Source of the DNA: Lutibacter sp. A64
GTDB taxonomy: Bacteria; Bacteroidota; Bacteroidia; Flavobacteriales; Flavobacteriaceae
Reading direction: 5' to 3'
DNA: 64,000 nt
Assembly (NCBI RefSeq): GCF_022429565.1
Contig: NZ_CP092487.1
Location: forward strand, 212,001 to 276,000
The notes beneath the pieces are model-generated. The model was not told the DNA's origin. It saw nothing but the letters and a program-made list of their open reading frames with translations, and did not search any database. Positions within the stretch are counted from its first letter, which is position 1. Each line of letters opens with the position of its first letter. Both the position numbers and the translations under genes were made by a program. Below are positions 35,985 to 44,918 of the stretch, piece by piece.

Positions 35985-38900
35985 TTAAAAATTAAAATTT
36001 AACCCAATCAAATATTGTGCAGATGTTGGTCCAGTACCTTTGTCTAGTCCTCTTGCAGCAATACCTCCTCCAACTTCTGGATTGTATCCAGAATATTTTG
36101 TAATTGTTAATGGGTTTTGAGCACTTAGGTATACTCTAATTCTGTTTACACCAAGTTTATTTATAGTTTTTTTAGGAAGACTGTATCCTAAAGAAATTTG
36201 TTTTAAACGTAAATATGATCCATCTTCTAACCATAAATCGCTATACCCAATAAAATTATTATGTGTTCTCATATCTTCTCGATATGCTGGGATAGAAGTT
36301 ACAGGGTTGGCCTCTGACCATTGATAAATTTGATCTTTATGTCTGCCAAAACCAAAAGCCCAAGCGTTAAACCCATTCATTATTTCTTGGCCTAATGCAG
36401 CATACCAGTTCATAGAGAAATCAAAATTTTTGTAGTTTGCATTAAAAGTATAACCTATTTCATATTCAGGTAAACCACTTCCGCTATACACTCTATCATT
36501 ATCATCTAAAATACCATCATTATTGTTATCATTAAACATAGTATCACCCATACGAGCTCCACTATCTATTTTTTGATATTCGGCTAGTTTTTCTTCTGTA
36601 TCAACAATACCATTTGTTGTCCACAAGTAAAATGCTCCTGCTTCTCGTCCTACGGCTAAAGCCGTTACTCTTGATTGGGTTGGAGCTCTATTTACTAGCC
36701 CAAAATCATTAGTAAATAAAAATTCAGTATCTCCATTAATTTTAGTAATTTCATTAGTGTTTGTTGAGAAATTAGCACTCATGTTCCAATTTACTTTACC
36801 GGTATGGCCTTTATATTGAGCAGATATTTCAGCACCAGTATTGGTCATATTACCAACATTTAATGTTACAGAGGCATTGTTTCCTCCACCTGCTGATAGT
36901 GGTAAAAACACCGGGAATAACATATCTTTCTTTTTAGCATAATAGTATTCAGCAGTAATGGTTAATTTATTTTTTAAGAAACCTAAATCTATACCAATGT
37001 TTGAAGTAGTAGTAGTTTCCCATTTTAAAAGTTCATTTGCGTAAGAAGTTTGTGATGCTCCTAAATTTAAGGTTTCATTAGTTCCATCATAACCTACATA
37101 ATTTAGGTTTTGTTCAATTCCAGGTGAAAATTCGTACGAACCAATTCTGTCATTACCTACTGAACCATGAGAAAGTCTTAGTTTAAAATTATTAGCAGTC
37201 CCTTTAAGTGATTCCCAAAAACCTTCATCAGATATATTCCAAGCTAGAGAAACAGAAGGGAAAACACCCCATTGATTGTCTGAAGGGAATTTAGAGGAAC
37301 CATCTCTACGAACACTTGAGCTAAATAAATATTTCCCTTTATAGTCGTATTGAAGTCTTCCAATAGTACCAATTCTTGTGTCGGTATAGTCAAAACCAGA
37401 GCTTACAGTTTGTTCACCAGTTGCTCTATCTAGCACTCTTCCGTCAGGGTCAGTAGCACCGGTTCTTTCTGCGCTAAATTGTTCATTTTTATATTTTTCA
37501 ATTGTAGCAAATGCTGTAAGTGTAAGTTTATGGTTATTTAATTGTTTTTGAAACGTAAGACCAGCATCTGAGCTTAATGATGTTCTATAGCCACTGCTTC
37601 TTCTAATATAGCTTGTGTTTGGATTAGTTTGAAGTTTACCTTCAGTACTGTAAATTGCTTGGTAGGGTCTATACTCACTTCCATAAGTGTTTTGAGTAGT
37701 AAGCCCTGTGTTTGAAGCAATGCTTAAGTTTTTAGAAATTTTATAGTTAATTCTAAAAGAAGCATTTGTTCTAACAGCTTTTACATTTTGTTCTGTTCTT
37801 AAACTCTCTAAAACCCATCCTAACCTATTTACATCATCACCAGAACCTCCGTCTAAAGTTGAAAAATTACTAGGGTCTAAACCATTTTGAGTTGGATTGT
37901 ATACAATAGCTTGTGAAAGCAAAAAGTTTTGAGGAATTTCTCTGTTGTCAATAGATAAACCAACACTTGTTTGAATTCTTAATTTATTTTTAGTGTAAAC
38001 TGTATTTGCACGTGTGTTAAAACGTTCATATGAAGAATTTAATTGTAAGCCATCTTGTTGAAAAAATCCAACAGAAACATTGTAAGTGATGTCTTTTGTA
38101 CCTCCTGATATGTTTGTATTATAGTTTTGAACGGGTGCATTATTGCTTGGAAAAATTAAACTATTTAAATCTGTTTCATTTTGAAATGAATAAGGATTTT
38201 TTACAATTTCTAAACTTGAAGCTGATTCTTCATCAAAAAATCCACCAACATTACGTTTTACAACCAAATCAAAATAGGTTTGTTCTACAGAGTTCATTAA
38301 TGGAATTGCTGCATTTCTATGCTGAATAGCATAACTTACATTTGTTCTAACCAGTAAAGATCCCTCTTTACCTTGCTTTGTTGTTATTAAAATAACTCCA
38401 GTTGCACCACGTGACCCATAAATAGCTGTTGAGGCAGCATCTTTTAAAATATCAATAGTTTCAATGTCTGAAGGAGGAATTCTTGGATCACTTTCTTGAA
38501 TAATACCATCTACTACATATAGAGGGGTGTTATCTCCTAATGTAGTAATACCTCTAATTAAAATTTCTGCCGATCCACCAGGCGTAGACGAGCTAATGAT
38601 GTTTACTCCAGCTGCTTGACCTTGTAATGCAGTTGCTAAATCTGATGTAGATATTTTTTCTAATGCTTCAGATTGTACTTGAGCTACAGCTCCAGTTAAT
38701 TCTTTTTTAGAAACAGTACCATATCCTATTACAACAACTTCTGTTAAACTTTCAATATTTGAAGTTAATACAACATTTAGTTGTTTTCCGGTTACTTTAA
38801 TAGTTCTGCTTTCCATTCCAAGAAAACTAAATATTAATTCAGCTCCTTTTTTTGCTTTTATTGAATATTCTCCATCAAAATTAGTTGAGGTTCCAATTGT

Positions 38901-39080
38901 AGTTCCTTTTACTAAAACTGTAGCTCCTGGTATTGGTAAACCATCATCCGAACTTGTTACAATTCCTTGCACAGTTATATTTTGTGCATGTGAATTAAAA
39001 TTGCAGAAAAATACAAATAAGGATAATAGCATATATCTGGCTATTACTTTTTTGGATACTAATATTTTTGTTATTTTCAT
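35985..39080 (-). CDS. SusC-like TonB-dependent receptor
   Basis: 1031-residue SusC. Signal peptide (…LLSLFVFFCNFNSHA then Q), carboxypeptidase-regulatory-like domain (VQGIVTSSDDGLPIPGATVLVKG, about 35-110), plug domain (LTEVVVIGYGTVSKKELTGAVAQ; PLYVVDGI; ILKDAASTAIYGSRGATGVILITTK), and a barrel ending IGLNFNF. The C-terminal third matches the partial SusC at the left edge of the window. It is complete and heads the operon susC-susD-SGBP-lipoprotein behind operator F. It would import galactan oligosaccharides released at the surface. Confidence 0.96.
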   Translation of the reverse strand: MKITKILVSKKVIARYMLLSLFVFFCNFNSHAQNITVQGIVTSSDDGLPIPGATVLVKGTTIGTSTNFDGEYSIKAKKGAELIFSFLGMESRTIKVTGKQLNVVLTSNIESLTEVVVIGYGTVSKKELTGAVAQVQSEALEKISTSDLATALQGQAAGVNIISSSTPGGSAEILIRGITTLGDNTPLYVVDGIIQESDPRIPPSDIETIDILKDAASTAIYGSRGATGVILITTKQGKEGSLLVRTNVSYAIQHRNAAIPLMNSVEQTYFDLVVKRNVGGFFDEESASSLEIVKNPYSFQNETDLNSLIFPSNNAPVQNYNTNISGGTKDITYNVSVGFFQQDGLQLNSSYERFNTRANTVYTKNKLRIQTSVGLSIDNREIPQNFLLSQAIVYNPTQNGLDPSNFSTLDGGSGDDVNRLGWVLESLRTEQNVKAVRTNASFRINYKISKNLSIASNTGLTTQNTYGSEYRPYQAIYSTEGKLQTNPNTSYIRRSSGYRTSLSSDAGLTFQKQLNNHKLTLTAFATIEKYKNEQFSAERTGATDPDGRVLDRATGEQTVSSGFDYTDTRIGTIGRLQYDYKGKYLFSSSVRRDGSSKFPSDNQWGVFPSVSLAWNISDEGFWESLKGTANNFKLRLSHGSVGNDRIGSYEFSPGIEQNLNYVGYDGTNETLNLGASQTSYANELLKWETTTTSNIGIDLGFLKNKLTITAEYYYAKKKDMLFPVFLPLSAGGGNNASVTLNVGNMTNTGAEISAQYKGHTGKVNWNMSANFSTNTNEITKINGDTEFLFTNDFGLVNRAPTQSRVTALAVGREAGAFYLWTTNGIVDTEEKLAEYQKIDSGARMGDTMFNDNNNDGILDDNDRVYSGSGLPEYEIGYTFNANYKNFDFSMNWYAALGQEIMNGFNAWAFGFGRHKDQIYQWSEANPVTSIPAYREDMRTHNNFIGYSDLWLEDGSYLRLKQISLGYSLPKKTINKLGVNRIRVYLSAQNPLTITKYSGYNPEVGGGIAARGLDKGTGPTSAQYLIGLNFNF

Positions 39081-39164
39081 CTGATTAATTTTAATTTGTT
39101 TGATTAAGATTTTGTTTTTTTAAAATCATATAATTATATGTTTTTATGAGTTATAGATTGTTAA

Positions 39165-39230
39165 CAAAGAAAACGATTTTGAGATCTATTAAATTTCTAT
39201 AAATTATCTCTTACTTATTCTATTTTACCC
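39165..39230 (-). promoter_or_regulatory. Paired-half-site operator with -7 box (site F), susC2 operon
   Basis: Minus strand: GGGTAAA (39230-39224) and AGATAAT (39209-39203), start spacing 21; -7-like TTCTTTG (39171-39165), 38 bp from the second half-site start. It lies 85 bp upstream of the SusC start. Confidence 0.72.
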
Positions 39231-39390
39231 TTAACATATTCTATTTTAATTAAGGGTAGTTGTTTGAAAAGGTGAATGATAAATTGTTAAATAAGGAAGT
39301 AACTTAATGGTAAGTTTTATAAGAATTAGATAAAAAAACCAGTTTAATATGAAATTTATTTGGGCTTTAGGCGTATGGTTTTAAAATTAA

Positions 39391-39579
39391 AACTGCCTTA
39401 AAAGTGATGAAATTTTTTATTTTAAACCAATTAACTTTTTTAGGTTATTTAAACGTATTCCGCAATTTTTTTTTAAAACTGGAATTTGTTAATCTTAGAT
39501 TTAAGAAATGTATGAAGTCATTTCTAAGAGAATCTAATGTTAATTGTATTTGGTGTAAATTTTACTTTTAAGGCAGTTA
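39391..39579. repeat. 189-bp segment with 15-bp terminal inverted repeats (MITE-like)
   Basis: AACTGCCTTAAAAGT begins at 39391 and its reverse complement ACTTTTAAGGCAGTT ends at 39579. The interior (~159 bp) is AT-rich without an open frame. No clean target-site duplication is visible, so mobility is not shown. The right end lies 8 bp from the stop codon of the sulfatase gene, so it could also serve as a very long-loop terminator. Confidence 0.5.
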
Positions 39580-39587
39580 ATAAAGCG

Positions 39588-40997
39588 TTAATTCATTATG
39601 TGTTTTGGTCTAGCTTTGTATTTATCCATTCTATCAATATCAAAATTTTCGAACTCTCTTTTTAATAACCATCGTGGGCGTTCTAGAGTAGATTCCCATT
39701 CAAAAAGTTCTTTAAAAAGTTGTCTTACTATTTTTGGATAACTAGCAGCTAAATCTGTTTGTTCTTTTATATCATTAGGAATATAATAAAGTTCTGCTGG
39801 TCTATCTGGAAAACGTATTAATTTCCAATCTCCTTTTCTAATACAGGCCCTTGTGTCTTTTTTCCAAAATAACGCTTCATGAGGTTTAGAATTAATTTGA
39901 TTGTTAATATATGGAAGTAAATTAACACCATCAATATCTTTTATAGATTTAGGATCTCCACCAGCAGCAGCATAAAATGTAGGTAGTAAGTCAAGTGTGC
40001 TAATTGGAGAATTATAAGTTGTACTTGGTTTTAATTTTCCAGGCCATTTCATTATAAAAGGTACTCGAATACCACCTTCTAAATGATTCGATTTTGTTCC
40101 GCTTAAAGGTAAATTACTTGATGCATTTTTGTCGGTTGGTCCACCATTATCGTTTGTATAGACCACAAGTGTGTTGTCATCAATACCTAGTTCTTTTAAT
40201 TTGTCTAATATTTTTCCAGAAGCTCTATCAAGAGCTAAGGTCATAGCAGCTACAACTTTTCGTTTACCCTCTAAGTTAGGAAATTTAGCTAAATCTTCAG
40301 GAGTTGCATCCATTGGGGTATGTACAGCATTAAAAGATACAAAAGCAAAAAAAGGTTGTTCATTTTTGGCATTTTTTTCTATAAATTTTAAAGCTTCATC
40401 GGCTAAAACATCAGTCAAATATTTTTCAGGTTCCACAAAGTTTCGAAACCCTCTTTCCATTAAATCTAATTTACTTGCAGGTTCTTTTGAATAAGCAAAA
40501 TAACTTCTGGCTCCGCCTCTAAAACCATAAAACTCATCAAAACCTCTTTTGGTAGGGTGGAAGCGATCTGCACCTCCTAAATGCCATTTACCATAAAAAG
40601 CAGTTGCGTAACCTTGCTCTTTTAAATATTCTGCTAATAATGTTTCTTCAATAGGGACCCCCATTTCATCACCATCAGCACCAGAAACAGCACTCATGTA
40701 GCCCGGAACATTATTTTCTTCAAACCCAAACCTTTGTTGATATTTTCCGGTCATTAATCCTGCTCTAGATGGTCCGCAAGTGGGATCTGTAACGTAAGCC
40801 TGATTAAATAAAACTCCTTCTTGAGCTAATTTGTTTAAATTTGGAGTGATCATTGTTTTACTTCCTTGAAATCCAAAATCTGCATAACCTGCATCATCTG
40901 AAAACAACATAACAATATTAGGTTTTTTTTGTGCATTTGTAAGTTGAATAGTTAATATAACAAGTGCAGATAATAAAATAGTTTTTAAATGTTTCAT
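39588..40997 (-). CDS. S1-family sulfatase, secreted
   Basis: 469-residue S1 sulfatase with a signal peptide (…LTIQLTNA then Q). Metal site [11 protein letters not shown]; maturation motif C-G-P-S-R at Cys74 ([14 protein letters not shown]); [20 protein letters not shown]-terminal [13 protein letters not shown]. Last gene of the operon dauB-dauA-permease-sulfatase, 68 bp after the permease. The [14 protein letters not shown] segment places it near, but not in, the pair of CGPSR sulfatases at 12102 and 27572. Complete. Confidence 0.93.
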   Translation of the reverse strand: MKHLKTILLSALVILTIQLTNAQKKPNIVMLFSDDAGYADFGFQGSKTMITPNLNKLAQEGVLFNQAYVTDPTCGPSRAGLMTGKYQQRFGFEENNVPGYMSAVSGADGDEMGVPIEETLLAEYLKEQGYATAFYGKWHLGGADRFHPTKRGFDEFYGFRGGARSYFAYSKEPASKLDLMERGFRNFVEPEKYLTDVLADEALKFIEKNAKNEQPFFAFVSFNAVHTPMDATPEDLAKFPNLEGKRKVVAAMTLALDRASGKILDKLKELGIDDNTLVVYTNDNGGPTDKNASSNLPLSGTKSNHLEGGIRVPFIMKWPGKLKPSTTYNSPISTLDLLPTFYAAAGGDPKSIKDIDGVNLLPYINNQINSKPHEALFWKKDTRACIRKGDWKLIRFPDRPAELYYIPNDIKEQTDLAASYPKIVRQLFKELFEWESTLERPRWLLKREFENFDIDRMDKYKARPKHIMN

Positions 40998-41065
40998 AAT
41001 ATTAAGATTATTGAAAAGACAAATTCTAGTTATAGTATTAAGTGTTATTATTCAATATTTTTATA

Positions 41066-42079
41066 CTAAGAATACCCCATTACTACAACTGCAACAATAA
41101 TTACAAATACACCAAATAACATTGTGTAAAAAGGTTTTTTAGCACCTTCCCATTCTTTATTTAAATAAGACCAAATGTTTCCAACAATTAGAGAAAGGCC
41201 TAGCATAATTGGCCAAGCAATTACATCTCCTAGGCTACCCATAAGTGTTGCTCCTTGTCCGTAAATACCTAAAGCGCCAAACCAAAGTATACCAGCAATA
41301 ATAGACCACATATAGGCTTTACCTGAATTAGGAGTGGTAAATGAACTCCATGTGTTGTTTTTAAATAATAAGAATACAGCATAACCAGCATTAATAGCAA
41401 ACCCTCCCCAAAGTACTACTACCCAAATAGCTAGACTACTATTACGGGAAATTGCTCCGGCATTTTGAGCTAAATCTCCTATAGCACTTCCTGCGGTGAA
41501 CCCAATAGCTAAAAAAGCGGATAAGAAACCACTTATAATAGCTATAATTAATCCTAGTTTTAAATTTACTTTTTCACCAGTAGTTTTGGTAATACTTTTA
41601 ATTTTATCTTTTTTAACACCTGCATAAGCTGTAATAGCAACACCAATTAACATAATAGTAACACCGCCTAAAATATAAGGTAGTGCAGGTGCCATTTTTT
41701 GATATTCAACATCGGTGGCAGTAAATAAAGGAATTAAACCTCCTGCAGCTGCACAAACACCCATTACAATTCCATACGTTAAAGAAATACCAATATAGGG
41801 AACACTTTTTCCAAACATAATTCCACCAATTCCCCATAATGCACCAAAAGCCATTGCTTTTAATATGTCTTCAGTAGGTGCGCTAGTAACAACATTATAT
41901 AAATCTGGGGTTACAAAATAAGCCCATAAAGTAGGAATTAATATCATTGCAAAAATTGAATGCACTAACCACCAAGCTTCCCATTTTAAAGGATTCATAA
42001 ATTTCATTCCAAGGCCAAATGATCCTTGAAAAATACTTGCAAAAATTACTAATAAAAAAGGGAGAAACATAGATTCCAT
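41066..42079 (-). CDS. RhaT-like sugar/proton symporter
   Basis: 337-residue inner-membrane protein with about 10 hydrophobic segments, resembling the L-rhamnose-proton symporter RhaT of the drug/metabolite transporter superfamily (FQGSFGLGMKFMNPLKWEAWW; GALWGIGGIMFGKSVPYIGISLTYGI; terminal membrane segment). It is encoded between DauA-like dehydrogenase and a sulfatase; a RhaT-like permease is also found beside the dau genes in Zobellia. A reasonable guess is uptake of 3,6-anhydro-D-galactose or another monosaccharide into the cytoplasm. Substrate is inferred from context, not from the sequence. Confidence 0.85.
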   Translation of the reverse strand: MESMFLPFLLVIFASIFQGSFGLGMKFMNPLKWEAWWLVHSIFAMILIPTLWAYFVTPDLYNVVTSAPTEDILKAMAFGALWGIGGIMFGKSVPYIGISLTYGIVMGVCAAAGGLIPLFTATDVEYQKMAPALPYILGGVTIMLIGVAITAYAGVKKDKIKSITKTTGEKVNLKLGLIIAIISGFLSAFLAIGFTAGSAIGDLAQNAGAISRNSSLAIWVVVLWGGFAINAGYAVFLLFKNNTWSSFTTPNSGKAYMWSIIAGILWFGALGIYGQGATLMGSLGDVIAWPIMLGLSLIVGNIWSYLNKEWEGAKKPFYTMLFGVFVIIVAVVVMGYS

Positions 42080-42172
42080 AGTATATTATGTTTTAGTTGT
42101 ATTTTTAAATTTTAAACTTAAAATATATTGAATACTTAGAGTGTTAAGTATTCAATATATATTTATAACTAG

Positions 42173-43627
42173 TTAGAGAGCAGTTGAAATTCGTTTTTTT
42201 ACTAAATAATCATCTAAGGCTAAGTGCGAGCAATCATGACCAATTCCACTATTTTTAAAACCGCCATGCGGTAGATAAATAGCATATTTAACACCATTAA
42301 TTTGAATTTCACCAAATTCTAATTCTTCAGTAAAACGCTCTATTCTTTTATGGTTATTTGTAAAAATGTAAGATGCTAATCCAAATTCGGTATCATTAGC
42401 TAATTCTAGTACTTCATCATCAGTTTCGAAACTCATAATTGCTGCAACTGGACCAAAAGTTTCTTTTCTGAAAAGATCCATATCTGGAGTTATATTTGAA
42501 ACGATAGTAGGTTCAATCCAGTTTCCTTTTTCAGGAAATCCTTCAGGGATTTTTCCACCATATTCTAATTTAGCTCCTTTACTTACAGCATCTTCAACCA
42601 AATTAAACATTCTATCTCTGTCTGATCGAGTAACAACTGGCCCCATAAAGACCTCTGGATTTTCTTTAGTTCCGAAGCCTAATTTTAATTCAGAAGCTCT
42701 TTTTACATAAGCTTTCATAAATTTTTCATAGATATTTTTATGAACAAAAATTCTATTTGCAGCTACACAAACTTGGCCAGAATTACCAAATTTTAATCCA
42801 ATAGCTAAATCTAACGCTGTATCAAAATCAGCATCTTCAAAGATTATAAATGGAGCATTTCCGCCCAATTCCATTCCTAATTTTTTTATAGAAGTAACAC
42901 TGTCTGCTATAACTTTTTGACCAGTTGCAGTAGAACCAATCATTGTTAAAACAGCTGGAATTTTACTAGTTGTCATAGGTATAGCAACTTCTTTGCTAGA
43001 GCCTGCAACAATATTTACAACTCCTGCAGGGAAATTAATGCTGTTTAATATTTCTCCAATCATATAAGTTGATAAAGGAGATAGCATTGAAGGTTTTATA
43101 ATTATTGAACATCCGGCAGCTAGGGCAGGGCCTAATTTAAAGCCTACATTTAGTAAAGGAAAATTCCAAGCTAAATATGCTACAGCAACACCAGCAGGTT
43201 TAGAAATCATTTTATGAGTATGTGTGTTCTCATAATCTGGTATTTGTTCTTCTCTCATATTTTTCATTGCTGCAGGGTACCATTCTAAAGCATTAACTAC
43301 AGCTTCAATGTCTTCATAAGCACCAGCGTAGGTTTTACCCATTTCATGAACCATTGCAGTTCTTAATTCATGTTCTTTTTCTAAAATGGCAGAACGGAGT
43401 TTAGTCATCCATGCAGTTCTTTCTGTAAGTGAAAGTTTAGACCAATATTTAAAACCTTTTTGAGCAGAAATTAAAGCTTTTTCTGCATCAGCTTTACTTG
43501 CTTTAGCTACTTGTGCTATTACTTCACCAGTGGCTGGGCATATTACATCTGCTTTTTCTCCACTAACAGCATCAACTAATTGTCCGTCAATATATAATTT
43601 TTTATAACCAAAATTTTGAGTTTTCAT
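42173..43627 (-). CDS. dauA: Aldehyde dehydrogenase, 3,6-anhydro-D-galactose dehydrogenase-like (DauA)
   Basis: 484-residue NAD(P)-dependent aldehyde dehydrogenase. Catalytic Cys287 (GNSGQVCVAANR), general base Glu253 (MELGGNAPF) and the oxyanion-hole Asn155 (AWNFPLLN) are all in place. It would oxidise 3,6-anhydro-D-galactose to the anhydrogalactonate, the first Dau step. The next enzyme (cycloisomerase) is encoded 11 bp upstream in the same operon. Cytoplasmic. The general family is certain; the specific substrate follows from operon context and the known Zobellia pathway. Confidence 0.87.
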   Translation of the reverse strand: MKTQNFGYKKLYIDGQLVDAVSGEKADVICPATGEVIAQVAKASKADAEKALISAQKGFKYWSKLSLTERTAWMTKLRSAILEKEHELRTAMVHEMGKTYAGAYEDIEAVVNALEWYPAAMKNMREEQIPDYENTHTHKMISKPAGVAVAYLAWNFPLLNVGFKLGPALAAGCSIIIKPSMLSPLSTYMIGEILNSINFPAGVVNIVAGSSKEVAIPMTTSKIPAVLTMIGSTATGQKVIADSVTSIKKLGMELGGNAPFIIFEDADFDTALDLAIGLKFGNSGQVCVAANRIFVHKNIYEKFMKAYVKRASELKLGFGTKENPEVFMGPVVTRSDRDRMFNLVEDAVSKGAKLEYGGKIPEGFPEKGNWIEPTIVSNITPDMDLFRKETFGPVAAIMSFETDDEVLELANDTEFGLASYIFTNNHKRIERFTEELEFGEIQINGVKYAIYLPHGGFKNSGIGHDCSHLALDDYLVKKRISTAL

Positions 43628-43638
43628 ATCTGTATGTT

Positions 43639-44796
43639 TTAAATAATTGAACTTTCTGCTAAATTTTTTGTAATTGAAAATTTATGTAAAATCTTTTCGT
43701 CAATATCAATTCCTAGACCAGGTCTATTAGGTACATCGATTAGGCCATTTTTCATTTCAATTTTAGGGAAGGTTAATTTATCTCTTAATCCATTTTCTGT
43801 TTGATCGTATTCCATTAAAAATTCTGGTTGATTCATTCTTCCTGGAATTGATTCTAAATTAGAAATAAAATGTAAAGCTACATGAATTCCTATTGAAGTT
43901 CCCCAAGTATGAGGAATTATATCAATTCCGTTTGCGCTAGCAATTGCAGAGATTCGTTTAGCTTCAGTTAAACCACCGCTAGCACAAATATCTGGTTGAA
44001 TTATATCTACAGCCTTATTTTTAATTAATTGTTGAAAACCAAATCTCAAATATTCGCATTCTCCTCCTGAAATAGGGATGGTTGTTTTACTTCTTAATTC
44101 TTTAGATTGTTCATAAAATTCAGGAGAAATAGGCTCTTCAAACCAACCGATATCATATTTTTCAATTTTTCTAGATAGTTCTATTGCTTCTCTTAATGTA
44201 TAAGCGTGGTTAGAATCTACCATTAGGCTAATATCTGGGCCTATTGCTTCACGAATACTTTTTACTATTTCTATATCTTGCTTTATTCCTAATCCAACTT
44301 TCATTTTCATAGCTTTAAAGCCTTGTTTTACGTATGATTTAGCTTCTTCAACTAGACCTTCTGCAGGATTTTCATAGTTTGTAAAGTAAAGTCCAGTAGC
44401 ATAAGGTCTAATTTTAGATCTATGAGACCCTCCTAATAATGTTGAAATAGGTAAGCCTAAAATTTTACCTTTTAAATCCCAAATAGCAATATCGATAGCA
44501 CTTAAAGAGGCAACTAAAATTCCACGTCTGGCATAATCTAAAGTTTTACGATACATATGATTCCAGATTACTTCATTTTCTAAAGGATTTTTTCCAATTA
44601 CATGCGGTGCAATTATTTTAATACCTTCTTCTAAAATAGTTGCAGGCCCATATCCTTCTCCCCATCCATATGTTCCATCGGAAGCAGTAACCTTTACAAC
44701 ACAGATGCATCTTTCAGAATATTCCCATTGTGAAAAGAAAAAACTTTTAGATAGTTTATCTTTTAGAACAAAGGTTTCAATTTTAATGATTTTCAT
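43639..44796 (-). CDS. dauB: Enolase-superfamily cycloisomerase (DauB-like)
   Basis: 385-residue mandelate-racemase/muconate-lactonizing-type enzyme. The KxK pair (MKMKVGLG), metal ligands in VDSNHAY, FEEP and SGGECE, and His in PHTWGTS are all conserved. It would convert 3,6-anhydro-D-galactonate to 2-keto-3-deoxy-D-galactonate. The start is set at ATG 44796 (MKIIKIETFVL), the normal start for this family. The longer frame to 44904 would add a 36-residue hydrophobic leader and overlap the operator at 44853-44918, so it is rejected. First gene of the dauB-dauA-permease-sulfatase operon. Confidence 0.87.
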   Translation of the reverse strand: MKIIKIETFVLKDKLSKSFFFSQWEYSERCICVVKVTASDGTYGWGEGYGPATILEEGIKIIAPHVIGKNPLENEVIWNHMYRKTLDYARRGILVASLSAIDIAIWDLKGKILGLPISTLLGGSHRSKIRPYATGLYFTNYENPAEGLVEEAKSYVKQGFKAMKMKVGLGIKQDIEIVKSIREAIGPDISLMVDSNHAYTLREAIELSRKIEKYDIGWFEEPISPEFYEQSKELRSKTTIPISGGECEYLRFGFQQLIKNKAVDIIQPDICASGGLTEAKRISAIASANGIDIIPHTWGTSIGIHVALHFISNLESIPGRMNQPEFLMEYDQTENGLRDKLTFPKIEMKNGLIDVPNRPGLGIDIDEKILHKFSITKNLAESSII

Positions 44797-44852
44797 ATTT
44801 TGATATTTTTTTGTTGACGCTAAAGCAGAAAACTGTATTTTATTTATTTGGA

Positions 44853-44918
44853 TAAAATTATAGATTGTTGTAATTCCTATAATCCCCATAATTATCTTAA
44901 ACAAATCAAATATTACCT
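44853..44918 (-). promoter_or_regulatory. Paired-half-site operator (site G), dauBA operon
   Basis: Minus strand: AGGTAAT (44918-44912) and AGATAAT (44897-44891), start spacing 21. At the -7 position the match is weak: AATTTTA at 38 bp, or TAATTTT at 37 bp. This is the least certain of the seven sites, but the half-sites keep exact spacing. Confidence 0.55.

Larger units (their letters stand above)
39081..39587. other. 507-bp intergenic region: operator F and MITE-like element
   Basis: Upstream of susC2 it carries the operator/-7 box at 39165-39230. Nearer the sulfatase gene it carries a 189-bp segment bounded by 15-bp inverted repeats (39391-39579). No coding potential seen. Confidence 0.65.
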
